From the NCBI GenBank assembly GCA_963843595.1, contig CAWJLG010000010.1:310001-374000 (forward strand): DNA of 64,000 nt. The letters run 5' to 3'. Positions 20,349 through 28,989 of the stretch are shown here, piece after piece (the first letter of the stretch is position 1; the number at the start of each line of letters is the position of its first letter). The translations under genes and the position numbers were made by a program. The notes under the pieces are model-generated. The model was not told the origin of the DNA, ran no database searches, and saw only the letters and a program-made list of their open reading frames with translations. This stretch comes from CAIWHR01 sp963843595 (GTDB lineage Bacteria; Pseudomonadota; Gammaproteobacteria; Burkholderiales; Casimicrobiaceae).

Positions 20349-20578
20349 GATGGCGCGCGGCACCGCGCCGGCACGACCCGCACGGACACGCGGAAACCAA
20401 GGCGGAAGCCCGGTGTCGGCCGTTGCCGCGGAACGGCAAGCGTCGCATTGCTTGCGAGGTTCGGGCAGGTGCGGCAGGCGGGGAAGGATCGGAAAATTTC
20501 TGGCGGTCGGGCACCGGGCGGTGCACGATGCCGTGAAGCCGGACGTTGCGGCGAAGGGTTCACCAGAGGAGGTTCGCA

Positions 20579-21544
20579 ATGAGCATGTTCGACGTCTCCC
20601 GGCGCGCGGCGATGCGCGCGTTCGGCCTCGTCTGCGCGATGGCCGCCGTCAGCGCCTTCGCGCAGGACAAGTATCCGTCGCGGCCGATCGAATTCATCGT
20701 GCCGTGGGGTCCCGGCGGCGGCGCCGATCAGGTTGCCCGCAAGCTTGGCCAGCTCCTCGAGGCGGATCTCAAGGTGTCGCTGCCGGTGATCAACGTTCCC
20801 GGTGCGACCGGACAGACCGGGCACGCGAAGCTGATGTCGGCGAACGCCGACGGCTACACGCTCGAAGTGATGACGGGCGACACGTTCGCGACGCTCGCCG
20901 AAGCCAACGCCAAGATCAAGCTCTCCGACTTCATTCCGCTTGGCATCCTGATCCAGCAGGCCTCCGCATTCTTCGTCGCCGAGAACGGGCCGTTCAAGAC
21001 CTGGGCGGACGTCGAGGCGGCCGCAAAGACGCGCCCCCTCAAGGTCGCGGTGACCGGTTTCGGGAGCCCCGACGACCTGTCGGTGACGTACTTCGCGAAC
21101 CGGGGCATGAAACTCATCTCGGTCCCGTACGCGAAACCGGGCGAGCGCTACACCTCGATCCTGGGCGGCCACGCGGACATGCTGTACGAGCAGGCCGGCG
21201 ACGTGCGCAGCATGGTCGACGGCAAGCAGATCCGTCCCGTGATCTTCTTCTACGGGCGCAAGGTGAACGAATTCCCGGACGTCCCGACGTCGACGGCGCT
21301 TGGCCACAACATCACGCTGCCGCAGTTCCGCGTGGTGCTGGTGAAAGCCGGCACCGATCCTGCGCGGGTCGCGCTCTTGGCCGACGCCATTGCCCGCGCG
21401 GCCGCCACGCCGGACTTCAAGGCCTACCTCAAGGACCAGTACGCCGATGAGGCGAGCTTCGTGCCGGCAAAGGATGTCCTGCCCTACATGCAGAACTGGC
21501 TCGACGAAGCCAGGAAACTGATCGCCGCGACCGGCAAGAAATGA
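20579..21544 (+). CDS. tctC: TTT transporter solute-binding protein TctC-like
   Basis: This 321-residue periplasmic binding protein belongs to the tripartite tricarboxylate transporter (Bug/TctC) family. The start is chosen by AGAGGAGG six bases upstream. The signal peptide runs to 'SAFAQD', followed by 'YPSRPIEFIVPWGPGGGADQVAR', the family hallmark (continuous landmark, residues ~30-50). 'NVPGATGQTGHAKL' and the Asp-rich loops near 'EVMTGDTFAT' line the ligand cleft, which usually holds a carboxylate through two water-bridged main-chain amides. As the first gene of the regulon it probably brings in the pathway substrate, a carboxylate or possibly a sulfonate. Confidence 0.85.
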   Translation: MSMFDVSRRAAMRAFGLVCAMAAVSAFAQDKYPSRPIEFIVPWGPGGGADQVARKLGQLLEADLKVSLPVINVPGATGQTGHAKLMSANADGYTLEVMTGDTFATLAEANAKIKLSDFIPLGILIQQASAFFVAENGPFKTWADVEAAAKTRPLKVAVTGFGSPDDLSVTYFANRGMKLISVPYAKPGERYTSILGGHADMLYEQAGDVRSMVDGKQIRPVIFFYGRKVNEFPDVPTSTALGHNITLPQFRVVLVKAGTDPARVALLADAIARAAATPDFKAYLKDQYADEASFVPAKDVLPYMQNWLDEARKLIAATGKK

Positions 21545-21596
21545 CGCGGCGCGCGGGGCGAAACCCGCCGCGACGCACGCGCGCCTGGAGGAAGGC

Positions 21597-22157
21597 ATGG
21601 CCGAACGGATGCGGGCGATCCTGCCCTACGTGATCGTTCTCGCGCTGGCCGGGGCGCTCTACGTGATCGCGTCGCGGTTCGAGTACGCGCCGCGCGGCGA
21701 TCGGCTCGGACCCGACCTGTGGCCGCGTGCGATTCTCGTCCTGATGATGGTCACCTGCGCCGTGCGCATCTTGGGCGTGTTGCGGCGGCCGCTCGACCGC
21801 GGGATCGGCGGCGGCGTGTTCGAGGACGTCGTCGCTTCGGCGCCAGAGCGCGACGACGCGTCCGGGACGCCGGCGCGCGCGTATCCCGGGTTGCTTCTGG
21901 CCGGCATCGCGCTGACGATCCTCTACGTCCTTCTTCTGGACCGGCTGGGGTTCGCACTCGACACGGCGCTCTACCTCGCCGCGATGATCCGTACCGGCCG
22001 CTACCGCCGCTGGGGCGTGATCGTGCCGACCGCCGTCGTCGGCAGCCTCGTCTTCATGTTCGTGTTCATGAAGATCGTCTACCTCTCGCTGCCGATCGGC
22101 GCCACGCCGTTCTCGTCGGTATCGCTCGGATTGATGCAGCTCATGCACATCCGCTGA
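21597..22157 (+). CDS. tctB: TTT transporter small membrane subunit TctB-like
   Basis: This 186-residue inner-membrane protein has four hydrophobic helices: two near residues 8-30 and 35-60, then two after a polar loop of ~35 residues. The C-terminal part 'FMKIVYLSLPIG' is typical of TctB. It forms the small subunit with TctA. The start ATG has GGAGG seven bases upstream. Confidence 0.8.
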   Translation: MAERMRAILPYVIVLALAGALYVIASRFEYAPRGDRLGPDLWPRAILVLMMVTCAVRILGVLRRPLDRGIGGGVFEDVVASAPERDDASGTPARAYPGLLLAGIALTILYVLLLDRLGFALDTALYLAAMIRTGRYRRWGVIVPTAVVGSLVFMFVFMKIVYLSLPIGATPFSSVSLGLMQLMHIR

Positions 22158-22172
22158 CGGGAAGAGCGCCGC

Positions 22173-23684
22173 ATGCTCGACGTTCTTCAGCAGCTCGCCA
22201 CGGGATTCGTCCACGTGGCGGCGCCGGCCAATCTGCTCGCGCTCGTCGTCGGCCTCGTCGTCGGCATGCTCGTCGCCGTGCTCCCGGGCCTGACGCTGGT
22301 GATGGGCGTGGTCCTCGCGCTGCCCTTCACCTACGGGATGGCGATCACGCCGTCGATCATCCTGCTCACGGCCATGTACATCTCGGGGACCTACGGCGGC
22401 GCGATCACGTCGATCCTGTTCCGGATTCCGGGCGAGCCGATGGACGTGCCGCTGCTGTGGGACGGCTGGGCGATGGCGCGGGCCGGCGAGCCGGCGCTTG
22501 CGCTCGGCTGGACGCTGTTCGCGGCGCTGACCGGCGGGTTCATCACGGCGACGGTGATGGTGACGCTCGCCGTGCCGTTTGCGAAGGTCGCCTTGTCGTT
22601 CGATTCGCCCGAGTATTTCTCGATCGTGCTCTTCGGCTTCACCAGTGTCGTGGCGCTGGGCGGCGGTTCGATGGCGAACGCGTTCATCAGTCTGTTCCTG
22701 GGAATGCTGCTGTCGACGGTCGGCGTCGACGAGATCTTCGGCGTCGACCGCTTCACGTTCGGCGTCGACATGCTGCGCGATGGCGTGGGCTACCTGCCGG
22801 TGATGGTCGGAGCGTACGGACTGGGCGAGGTTCTGGTGCGCCTGGAGCAGGGATTCGTCTCGCCGGCAATGGAGCGGGGCGGGCGCATCGCGACGCGTAT
22901 TCCGAGCGTGGCCGAGGCGTGGAAGATCCGGGGCACGTTCGCACGGTCGTCGCTCGTCGGCATCGTCTGCGGCATCGTGCCCGGTGCGGGGGCGACGATC
23001 GCGTCGTTCGTCTCCTATGGCGTCGAGAGCCAATACGGGCGGCAGCGCCGGAAGCTCGGCAGCGGCATCGCGGAAGGCATTGTCGCGCCGCAGGTGGCGT
23101 CCACGGCCTCCGTCGGCGGCCACATGGTGCCGTTGCTGACCCTCGGCATCCCGGGCAGCGGGGCGACGGCGGTCATCCTCGGTGCGTTCCTGCTCCACGG
23201 CGTGCAGCCGGGGCCGCAGATCTTCACCGCGCAGGCGCCGCTCGTGTACGCGATCTTCGCCGCGACGTTCCTCAGCGTCGCCGGAATGGGGCTGCTCGGC
23301 TATTTCGCGATCCGGCCGCTGGTCAAGGTGCTCTACCTTCCCGAGGCCGTCGTCTCGGTGTTCGTGATCCTGTTCTGCCTGATCGGCGCGTACTCGGAGC
23401 ACAATAACGTGACCGATCTGTGGATGATCGTCGTGTTCGGGGTCGTCGGCTATCTGTTCGAGCGCTTCGGGTTCCCGATCGCGCCGATGGTGCTCGGATG
23501 CATCCTCGGGCCGGTCGCCGAAACGTCGTTCATGACCTCGATGATCAGCTACCAGAACGACTGGACCGTGTTTTTCACGCGACCGGTGAGCGCCGGCGTC
23601 ATGGCCCTCACCGGGCTCGCGCTGCTGTATCCCGTGTGGCGACGGATGCGACGCCGGCGAGCGGCGCTGGCGGTGCAGACGTGA
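22173..23684 (+). CDS. tctA: TTT transporter large membrane subunit TctA-like
   Basis: This 503-residue integral membrane permease has about twelve helices. Two glycine/proline-rich half-repeats are visible: 'ALPFTYGMAITPSIILLTAMYISGTYGGAITSIL' in the first half and 'GGHMVPLLTLGIPGSGATAVILGAFLLHG' in the second (landmarks within longer text, each conserved across TctA). 'GIVPGAGATIASFVSYG' is also diagnostic. The stop overlaps the GTG of the next gene, so transport and catabolism are translationally linked. Confidence 0.9.
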   Translation: MLDVLQQLATGFVHVAAPANLLALVVGLVVGMLVAVLPGLTLVMGVVLALPFTYGMAITPSIILLTAMYISGTYGGAITSILFRIPGEPMDVPLLWDGWAMARAGEPALALGWTLFAALTGGFITATVMVTLAVPFAKVALSFDSPEYFSIVLFGFTSVVALGGGSMANAFISLFLGMLLSTVGVDEIFGVDRFTFGVDMLRDGVGYLPVMVGAYGLGEVLVRLEQGFVSPAMERGGRIATRIPSVAEAWKIRGTFARSSLVGIVCGIVPGAGATIASFVSYGVESQYGRQRRKLGSGIAEGIVAPQVASTASVGGHMVPLLTLGIPGSGATAVILGAFLLHGVQPGPQIFTAQAPLVYAIFAATFLSVAGMGLLGYFAIRPLVKVLYLPEAVVSVFVILFCLIGAYSEHNNVTDLWMIVVFGVVGYLFERFGFPIAPMVLGCILGPVAETSFMTSMISYQNDWTVFFTRPVSAGVMALTGLALLYPVWRRMRRRRAALAVQT

Positions 23685-25111
23685 GCGCGCCCGTCGTTCC
23701 CGTCGCGCCTCATCCGCCACCCGCGGCCGACGTCGCGACGCTGATCGCGCGCGCCCGCGCGGCACAGCAGGTCTACGAGCATTACGACCAGCAGGCGGTC
23801 GACGACGTCGTGCTCGCGGCCGGCTGGGCGATCATGGAGCCCTCGCGCAACCGCGCGCTTGCCGAGCTCGCCGTTGCCGACACCGGTCTCGGCGTCGTCG
23901 AGGACAAGATTCGCAAGAACTACCGCAAGACGCTCGGATTGCTGCGCGACCTGAAAGGGGCACGCTCGGTCGGCGTGATCGCCGAGGATTCCGCACGCGG
24001 CGTCACCGAGATCGCGCGTCCGGTCGGCATCGTCGCCGCCATCACGCCATCGACCAATCCGGCGGCCACACCCGCGAACAACATCGTCTGCGCATTGAAG
24101 GGGCGCAACGCCGTCATCGTCGCGCCGTCGCCGAAAGGCTGGGCAACCGGTGCGCGCCTGGTCGAGTTCGTCCGCGCGGGACTCGCGGGTATAGGGGCAC
24201 CGCAGGATCTGGTGCAGATCCTGCCATCGCCCGTCACGCGCGAGGCCACGCGGGCGCTGATGGCCGCCGCCGATCTGGTCGTGGCGACCGGCTCGAAGGC
24301 CAATGTCCGCGCCGCGTACACCAGCGGCACGCCGGCCTTCGGTGTAGGAGCAGGCAACGTCGCCGTGATCGTCGACGCGAGTGCCGATCCGACCGCTGCC
24401 GCCGAACGGATCGCGCAGTCGAAGACGTTCGACAACGCGACGAGCTGTTCGTCCGAGAACAGCGTGATCGTGCTCGACGCCGTGTACGCTGCGCTGCGCT
24501 CGGCGCTCGCGGCGCAGGGCGGCGTCGTCCTGGAGCCTGCCGAAAAGACGGCGTTGCAGCGTGCGATGTGGCCGGACGGGAAACTCGCGCCGGGGGTGAT
24601 TGCCCAGAGCGCCCGCGCGATCGCCGCGGCGGCGGGACTCGCGCGGCCGGCAGTGACGAGCGCCCGTTTCCTGGTCGTCGAGGAGTCCGGCGTCGGCCCG
24701 GAGCACCCGTTCTCCGGCGAGAAGCTCTCACCGGTGCTGGCACTCTACCGGGCGCGCGATTTCGACGACGCCTGCGCCATTGTCCGCGCGATCTACGGTT
24801 ATCAGGGTGCCGGACACTCGGTGGGCATTCACACCCGCGACGACGCGCAACCGCTGGCGCTCGGTCTTTCGCTGCCGGTGGCGCGCGTCATCGTCAATCA
24901 GGCGCACTGCTTCGCGACCGGGGGGAGCTTCGACAACGGCCTGCCGTTTTCGCTGTCGATGGGTTGCGGCACGTGGGGACGCAACAATTTCTCCGACAAT
25001 CTCAATTACCGGCACTACCTCAACATCACCCGGGTGGCGCGGGTCATTCCGGAGCGGGTGCCGACGGAGGACGAGATTTTCGGCGCCTGGTTCGCGCGCC
25101 ACGGCCGATGA
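23681..25111 (+). CDS. CoA-acylating aldehyde dehydrogenase, SauS-like
   Basis: This 476-residue CoA-dependent aldehyde dehydrogenase interconverts an acyl-CoA and an aldehyde. The nucleophile is in 'FDNATSCSSENSVIV', and the Rossmann region has 'AAITPSTNPAATPANN' and 'VATGSKANVRAAY'. 'NQAHCFATGGSFDNGLPFSLSMGCGTWGRN' (partly shown as a landmark) is the C-terminal signature of the AdhE/PduP/SauS group. From memory, the closest named family is sulfoacetaldehyde dehydrogenase (acylating) SauS, which works with the CoA ligase SauT; the next gene encodes such a ligase. A different short-chain or dicarboxylate semialdehyde is equally possible. Confidence 0.8.
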   Translation: MSAPVVPVAPHPPPAADVATLIARARAAQQVYEHYDQQAVDDVVLAAGWAIMEPSRNRALAELAVADTGLGVVEDKIRKNYRKTLGLLRDLKGARSVGVIAEDSARGVTEIARPVGIVAAITPSTNPAATPANNIVCALKGRNAVIVAPSPKGWATGARLVEFVRAGLAGIGAPQDLVQILPSPVTREATRALMAAADLVVATGSKANVRAAYTSGTPAFGVGAGNVAVIVDASADPTAAAERIAQSKTFDNATSCSSENSVIVLDAVYAALRSALAAQGGVVLEPAEKTALQRAMWPDGKLAPGVIAQSARAIAAAAGLARPAVTSARFLVVEESGVGPEHPFSGEKLSPVLALYRARDFDDACAIVRAIYGYQGAGHSVGIHTRDDAQPLALGLSLPVARVIVNQAHCFATGGSFDNGLPFSLSMGCGTWGRNNFSDNLNYRHYLNITRVARVIPERVPTEDEIFGAWFARHGR

Positions 25112-26721
25112 GCGGCCCGGCGGCGGCGGGCATGCGCGACCGGCAGCCGGAGCATTCCGCTTGCACCCTGCGCGAGGTCCTGGCCGCGCATTGCGCGCGC
25201 GAACCGGATGCGCCGTATCTGATCGCGCCCGAGACGGGGCGCACGATGCGCTATCGCGACATCGTGGCGGAGACCGCGGCAATCGACCGGCTGCTCGCCG
25301 AGCGCGGACTTCCGGCGGGCACGATTCTCGGGTTCTATCTGCCCAACGGCTACCGGACGACCGCGATCTTTCTGGCCACCATGATCGCCGGCCGGATCGT
25401 CGCGCCGTTCAACCTGCTCGCGCAGCGCTCGCAGCTCGCGCACTGTCTCGGCCACAGCGACTGCCGCATTGTCTTCACGGCCAGAGCCGAAGCGGCCGCG
25501 CTCGCCGCGGCGCTCGCCACGTTGCCGGATGCGCGCCGGCGCGCGATCGAGGTCATCGTCGTCGATCCGGACGAACCCGGCGCCGGTGATGCACCGCCCG
25601 ATGCGAAGGTGCTCGACGCGCTGCCGCCGATCGCGGCCGCGGATCCGGCGCTCCTGATGTACACGTCCGGCACCACCGGCGTGCCCAAGGGCGCGCTGTT
25701 GTCCCACGCGAACCTGCTCGCCGCCGGGCGCGCGGTCGCGGACTGGCATGGGCTGACGCGCGCCGACCGGTGCCTGTCGTCGCTGCCGCTGTACCACATC
25801 AACGGTCAGTCGATCGCGACGGTCACGCCATTCGTCTCGGGTGGCAGTGTGGTCACGCCGCACCGGTTCGCCGTCAGCACGTGGTGGCAGCTCGTGGAGC
25901 GGCACCGTCCGACATGGCTCAACATGGTGCCGACGATCATTGCGTATCTCGTCAATGCAGCGCAGGGAACGCCGCACCGGGTCGACCACATCGTGCGCTT
26001 CGGGCGTTCGGCCTCGGCGCCGCTCCCGCCCGAGCATCAGCACGCGTTCGAGCGGCTGTTCGGCATTCCCGTCGTCGAGGCGATGGGGATGACGGAGTCG
26101 GCCTCGATCGTGTTCTGCAATCTCGCGGACCCGGCGCGACGCAAGATCGGTTCGCCGGGATTGCCTTGCTGCGTCGAGGCGAAGGTGGTCGTCCCCGGCG
26201 ATCCCCAGGGAACCGCCCTTCCCGACGGGATGTCCGGCGAGCTCCTGCTGCGCGGCCCCAACGTGATGTCCGGCTACTACAAGGCGCCGGACGAGACCGC
26301 GGCGGCGTTGATGCCCGGCGGATGGCTGCGGACGGGCGACCTCGGCTACCGCGACGCGGACGGGTTCTATTTCGTGACCGGCCGGTTGAAGGAGCTCATC
26401 ATCAAGGGCGGGGAGAACATCGCACCGCGCGAGATCGACGAGGTGCTGCTCGCGCACGACGCGGTGCTCGAGGCGGCGGCGGTCGGCATTCCCGACCCGG
26501 ACTACGGACAGGACATCCTCGCCTGCGTCGTGCTCAAGCCCGGACGGGCCTGCACCGAGGACGAACTGCGCGCCCACTGCCTGCGCGAACTCGGCCGCTA
26601 CAAGTCTCCGCGGACGATCCGCATCGTCGCCGAGCTCCCCAAGGGGCCTTCCGGCAAGATCCAGAGGCTCAAGCTCGTCGAAGACGCCGGGAGCGCGATC
26701 AGCGTTTCCCCAGCGCGCTGA
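25108..26721 (+). CDS. AMP-forming acyl-CoA synthetase, SauT-like
   Basis: This 537-residue adenylate-forming ligase activates a carboxylic acid with ATP and CoA. Motifs are the P-loop 'YTSGTTGVPKGALLSHANL', 'LPLYHINGQS', 'MGMTESASIVF', 'LRTGDLGYRD' and the A10 lysine in 'PKGPSGKIQRL'. The start overlaps the preceding stop as ATGA. The pairing acyl-CoA synthetase plus acylating reductase is that of sulfoacetate catabolism (acid, then acyl-CoA, then aldehyde). The expected next enzyme Xsc is not in the window. The end overlaps the tail of the convergent gntR by 23 bases. Confidence 0.85.
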   Translation: MSGPAAAGMRDRQPEHSACTLREVLAAHCAREPDAPYLIAPETGRTMRYRDIVAETAAIDRLLAERGLPAGTILGFYLPNGYRTTAIFLATMIAGRIVAPFNLLAQRSQLAHCLGHSDCRIVFTARAEAAALAAALATLPDARRRAIEVIVVDPDEPGAGDAPPDAKVLDALPPIAAADPALLMYTSGTTGVPKGALLSHANLLAAGRAVADWHGLTRADRCLSSLPLYHINGQSIATVTPFVSGGSVVTPHRFAVSTWWQLVERHRPTWLNMVPTIIAYLVNAAQGTPHRVDHIVRFGRSASAPLPPEHQHAFERLFGIPVVEAMGMTESASIVFCNLADPARRKIGSPGLPCCVEAKVVVPGDPQGTALPDGMSGELLLRGPNVMSGYYKAPDETAAALMPGGWLRTGDLGYRDADGFYFVTGRLKELIIKGGENIAPREIDEVLLAHDAVLEAAAVGIPDPDYGQDILACVVLKPGRACTEDELRAHCLRELGRYKSPRTIRIVAELPKGPSGKIQRLKLVEDAGSAISVSPAR

Positions 26722-27421
26722 GATAGCGGTGCCGCGTCGTGTTGACGAAGCGGATCCGCGTGTCGACGGCCACGTCGCGGTACGTATAGGCGGTACGCAC
26801 GATGCGCAGCACCGCCGCCGGTTCGGGCAATCGCAGCAGCGTGCGCACGCGCTCGTCGGCAAGTGCCGCGGTGATCGATTCCTCGGTCCGTACCACGGTG
26901 ATTCCGTAGCGCGACTGGTAGAGGCCGTAGATCGTCGTTTCGCGGTCGATGAACAGGTGTTCCGTCATGTCGGGGAAGAGGGCATGCGGCAGGCGGATGC
27001 GGTCGAGGATCACGGGCGCGTCGTCGAGGTGCAGCAGGTTCTCGACCTGGATGACGGGCGCGTTGGCCGCGAGCCCGAGCACCTCGGCCGTTCCGGCGTC
27101 GGCGCGGATGCGGCGAAACGACAGCAGCTGGGCCTGGGGAAAGCGCTTGGCGCCGTCGCGATCGACGATCTGAAAGAAGCGCGTGAGCATCGTGTCGCGG
27201 GTGTGGCTCGCGACATGGGTACCCTGACCCTGCCGCCGCACAAGGAGGTTTTCCGCGACCAGTTCGTCGACGGCCTTGCGCAGCGTGCCGACCGAAGCCC
27301 CGAAACGTGCGGCCAGCTCGGGTTCCGGAGGCAGGAACTGGCCGTGCTTCCACGTCCCGTCCTGCAGCGCATCGGTCAGCTTCTGCTTGACGACCTTGTA
27401 CAGGGGAAGGCGGGATGGCAT
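26699..27421 (-). CDS. GntR-family regulator with UTRA domain
   Basis: This regulator of about 240 residues is of the HutC/UTRA subgroup. The N-terminal winged helix-turn-helix covers residues ~5-70 ('LYKVVKQKLTDAL', 'LPPEPELAARFGASVGTLRKAVDELVAENLLVR' in part, 'QGQGTHV'). The ligand-sensing UTRA domain follows (from ~residue 90). ATG 27421 is preferred over a TTG at 27448, because the best promoter has its -10 box at 27449-27454, which would leave the TTG outside the transcript. It lies between two operons that share a palindrome and probably represses both until an effector binds. The UTRA fold usually senses small acids or sugar phosphates. Confidence 0.8.
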   Translation of the reverse strand: MPSRLPLYKVVKQKLTDALQDGTWKHGQFLPPEPELAARFGASVGTLRKAVDELVAENLLVRRQGQGTHVASHTRDTMLTRFFQIVDRDGAKRFPQAQLLSFRRIRADAGTAEVLGLAANAPVIQVENLLHLDDAPVILDRIRLPHALFPDMTEHLFIDRETTIYGLYQSRYGITVVRTEESITAALADERVRTLLRLPEPAAVLRIVRTAYTYRDVAVDTRIRFVNTTRHRYLSALGKR

Positions 27422-27448
27422 CGGTGTCGTGGTGATCGGCGACGGCAA

Positions 27449-27477
27449 AACATATATATGTATTCCACGTCAGTCAA
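27449..27477 (-). promoter_or_regulatory. Promoter of the GntR regulator gene
   Basis: On the minus strand, TTGACT (27477-27472) and TATGTT (27454-27449) are 17 bases apart. The -35 box lies back to back with the -35 box of the plus-strand operon, with a CAAGCTTG palindrome between them. Confidence 0.45.
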
Positions 27478-27487
27478 GCAAGCTTGA

Positions 27488-27517
27488 TTGACAATTGCCA
27501 AGAGGGATCCGTAGACT
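27488..27517 (+). promoter_or_regulatory. Sigma70-type promoter of the SDH/mutase operon
   Basis: TTGACA (27488-27493, consensus) and TAGACT (27512-27517) are separated by 18 bases, the same -10 hexamer and spacing as at the tct operon. Confidence 0.65.
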
Positions 27518-27528
27518 TTGTCGACAAT

Positions 27529-27540
27529 TCATCTAGATGA
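27529..27540. promoter_or_regulatory. Palindromic operator TCATCTAGATGA (site 2)
   Basis: The same perfect palindrome as at 20337 lies 11 bases after the -10 box and covers the first possible ATG of the operon. Inferred GntR binding site. Because the ATG at 27537 is inside it, the next ATG at 27555 is the more likely start. Confidence 0.6.
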
Positions 27541-27554
27541 CTGAAGCGACATCG

Positions 27555-28283
27555 ATGAACGCCCGGGAGCGCACGACGCTGGTTGTCGAGATCTGGCGCG
27601 GCGGCGCGCAGGGGCGCCTGCAGCGTTACGACGTACCGCGCAGCGCGAGCCAGACGGTGCTCGACGTCGTCACGTTCGTCCAGCGCCGGCTGGATCCGAC
27701 GCTCGCCTATCGCTACGCGTGTCGCGTCGGCATGTGCGGCTCCTGTGCGATGACGGTCAACGGCGTGGCGCGCTGGACGTGTCGCACGCATGTGGACAAG
27801 GTTGCCGTCGCCGGCCGAGTGGAGTTGCGCCCGCTCGCGAATCTGCCGGTGATCCGCGATCTCGTCTGCGACATGCGCGAATTCTTCGACAAATGGGCGG
27901 CGGCACGCGGACGGTTCGAACCCCGGCGCACGCGGCGCGACCCGGTGGAGCGCGTGGCACCGGAGTCGCCGGCCCGGCGCGCCGTCGATGCCGCGATCGA
28001 GTGCATCGGCTGCGGCGTGTGTTACGCCTCCTGCGACATCGTCACCGCGCGGCCCGATTATCTCGGGCCGGCGGCGCTCAACCGGGCATGGACGCTCGTC
28101 AACGACGTGCGCGACGGCGCCCGGCGGGTGCGGCTTGCGGCGGTGGCCGGAGATGCCGGATGTCATGCCTGTCACACGCAGGCCGGCTGCACGGAGCGGT
28201 GCCCCAAGTCCCTCGCGCCGACGGCATCGATCGCGGGGCTCAAGCGCGCCGCGAGCCGGGCGCTGCTGCGGGGCGAACTGTGA
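27555..28283 (+). CDS. Succinate dehydrogenase/fumarate reductase-type iron-sulfur subunit
   Basis: This 242-residue electron-transfer subunit carries all three cluster motifs. A plant-type [2Fe-2S] site is 'CRVGMCGSCAMTVNG...WTCRT'. A first four-cysteine group 'CIGCGVCYASC' and a second 'CHACHTQAGCTERCPK' supply the [4Fe-4S] and [3Fe-4S] clusters. It passes electrons from the flavoprotein encoded at 29.7 kb to the quinone site in the membrane anchors. Unlike usual sdhCDAB order, the Fe-S gene is first and the flavoprotein fourth after a permease. The complex is therefore a specialised paralog, perhaps oxidising a pathway intermediate such as a substituted succinate rather than serving the TCA cycle. 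Confidence 0.85.
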   Translation: MNARERTTLVVEIWRGGAQGRLQRYDVPRSASQTVLDVVTFVQRRLDPTLAYRYACRVGMCGSCAMTVNGVARWTCRTHVDKVAVAGRVELRPLANLPVIRDLVCDMREFFDKWAAARGRFEPRRTRRDPVERVAPESPARRAVDAAIECIGCGVCYASCDIVTARPDYLGPAALNRAWTLVNDVRDGARRVRLAAVAGDAGCHACHTQAGCTERCPKSLAPTASIAGLKRAASRALLRGEL

Positions 28284-28645
28284 CGAATGCGGCAATGGCG
28301 GGTGCCGGGACCGCGCGGCGCGAAACTGCGCTGTGGCTCGTCCAGCGCGCCAGCGCCGTCGTGCTCGCGCTCTGCGTCGGTGTGCACCTGGCGACGATCT
28401 TCTATGCGGTTCGCCACGGACTGTCCGCGGAGGCGATCCTCGGCCGCGTGCGCGGTGCACCGGGTTGGGCCGTGTTCTACGGCGTGTTCGTCGCAGCCGT
28501 TGCCGTTCACGCGCCGATCGGATTGCGCGCTGTGCTCGCCGAGTGGGCCGGATGGCGTGGACGTGGCGCGGATCGGATCCTCGTACTGCTCGCGGTCGCA
28601 CTCGCCGCGTTCGGCGGTCGCGCGGTGTGGGCGGTGATCGGATGA
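28280..28645 (+). CDS. SdhD/FrdC-like membrane anchor (small)
   Basis: This 121-residue protein starts at a GTG overlapping the previous stop. It has three hydrophobic helices. The first contains 'WLVQRASAVVLALCVGVHLATI', with Arg and His spaced like the quinone/heme region of succinate dehydrogenase anchors, and a second His occurs in 'AVAVHAPIGLRA'. This supports a heme b or quinone-binding anchor of the adjacent complex. Sequence similarity in this family is low, so the call rests on size, helices and place. Confidence 0.65.
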   Translation: MTNAAMAGAGTARRETALWLVQRASAVVLALCVGVHLATIFYAVRHGLSAEAILGRVRGAPGWAVFYGVFVAAVAVHAPIGLRAVLAEWAGWRGRGADRILVLLAVALAAFGGRAVWAVIG

Positions 28646-28989
28646 ATCCGCGCCCGCGCGATCGCGCTCGCAGCTCGTGGTGGGCGTTCGTCGTCCACCG
28701 CGTCTCGGGCGTCGCGCTCGCACTGTTCCTGCCCGTCCACTTCTGGGCGCTGGGGCAGGCACTGACCGGGCCCGCGGCGCTCGACGATTTTCTGCGCTGG
28801 ACCGATCGCCCTCTGTTCAAGCTCGGCGAGTGGGGCCTGGTCGTGCTGCTCGCCGCGCATCTGACCGGCGGCGTGCGGGTGCTGGCGCTGGAGCTCCTGC
28901 CATGGCGCGGCTGGCAGAAGAATTTCACCGCGCTCGCTGCGGGTGTGACGCTGCTCGTCGCCGTCGCCTTCGTCCTCGATGCCCGGTGA
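28642..28989 (+). CDS. SdhC-like cytochrome b556 membrane anchor
   Basis: This 115-residue, three-helix protein has 'FVVHRVSGVALALFLPVHFWAL', the classic SdhC signature H-R-x-S-G followed by a heme-ligand His, and 'LAAHLTGGVRVLALE' in the second helix. It anchors the complex with the previous small protein. Start and stop overlap both neighbours (ATGA upstream, 11 bases downstream). Confidence 0.75.
   Translation: MNPRPRDRARSSWWAFVVHRVSGVALALFLPVHFWALGQALTGPAALDDFLRWTDRPLFKLGEWGLVVLLAAHLTGGVRVLALELLPWRGWQKNFTALAAGVTLLVAVAFVLDAR

Larger units (their letters stand above)
20113..20578. other. Divergent intergenic region with leader of the TTT operon
   Basis: This 466-base gap separates livHM (minus) from tctC (plus). 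It holds the promoter and palindrome listed separately, then an untranslated leader of about 250 bases up to the tctC ribosome-binding site (AGAGGAGG before ATG 20579). No gene or riboswitch consensus was recognised in the leader. Confidence 0.5.

Noticed and set aside
21429..23765. A 778-codon minus-strand open frame opposite tctB/tctA
   Set aside because: Its composition is Arg/His/Asp-rich without motifs, as expected antisense to GC-rich membrane-protein genes. The plus-strand tctBA frames are clear.
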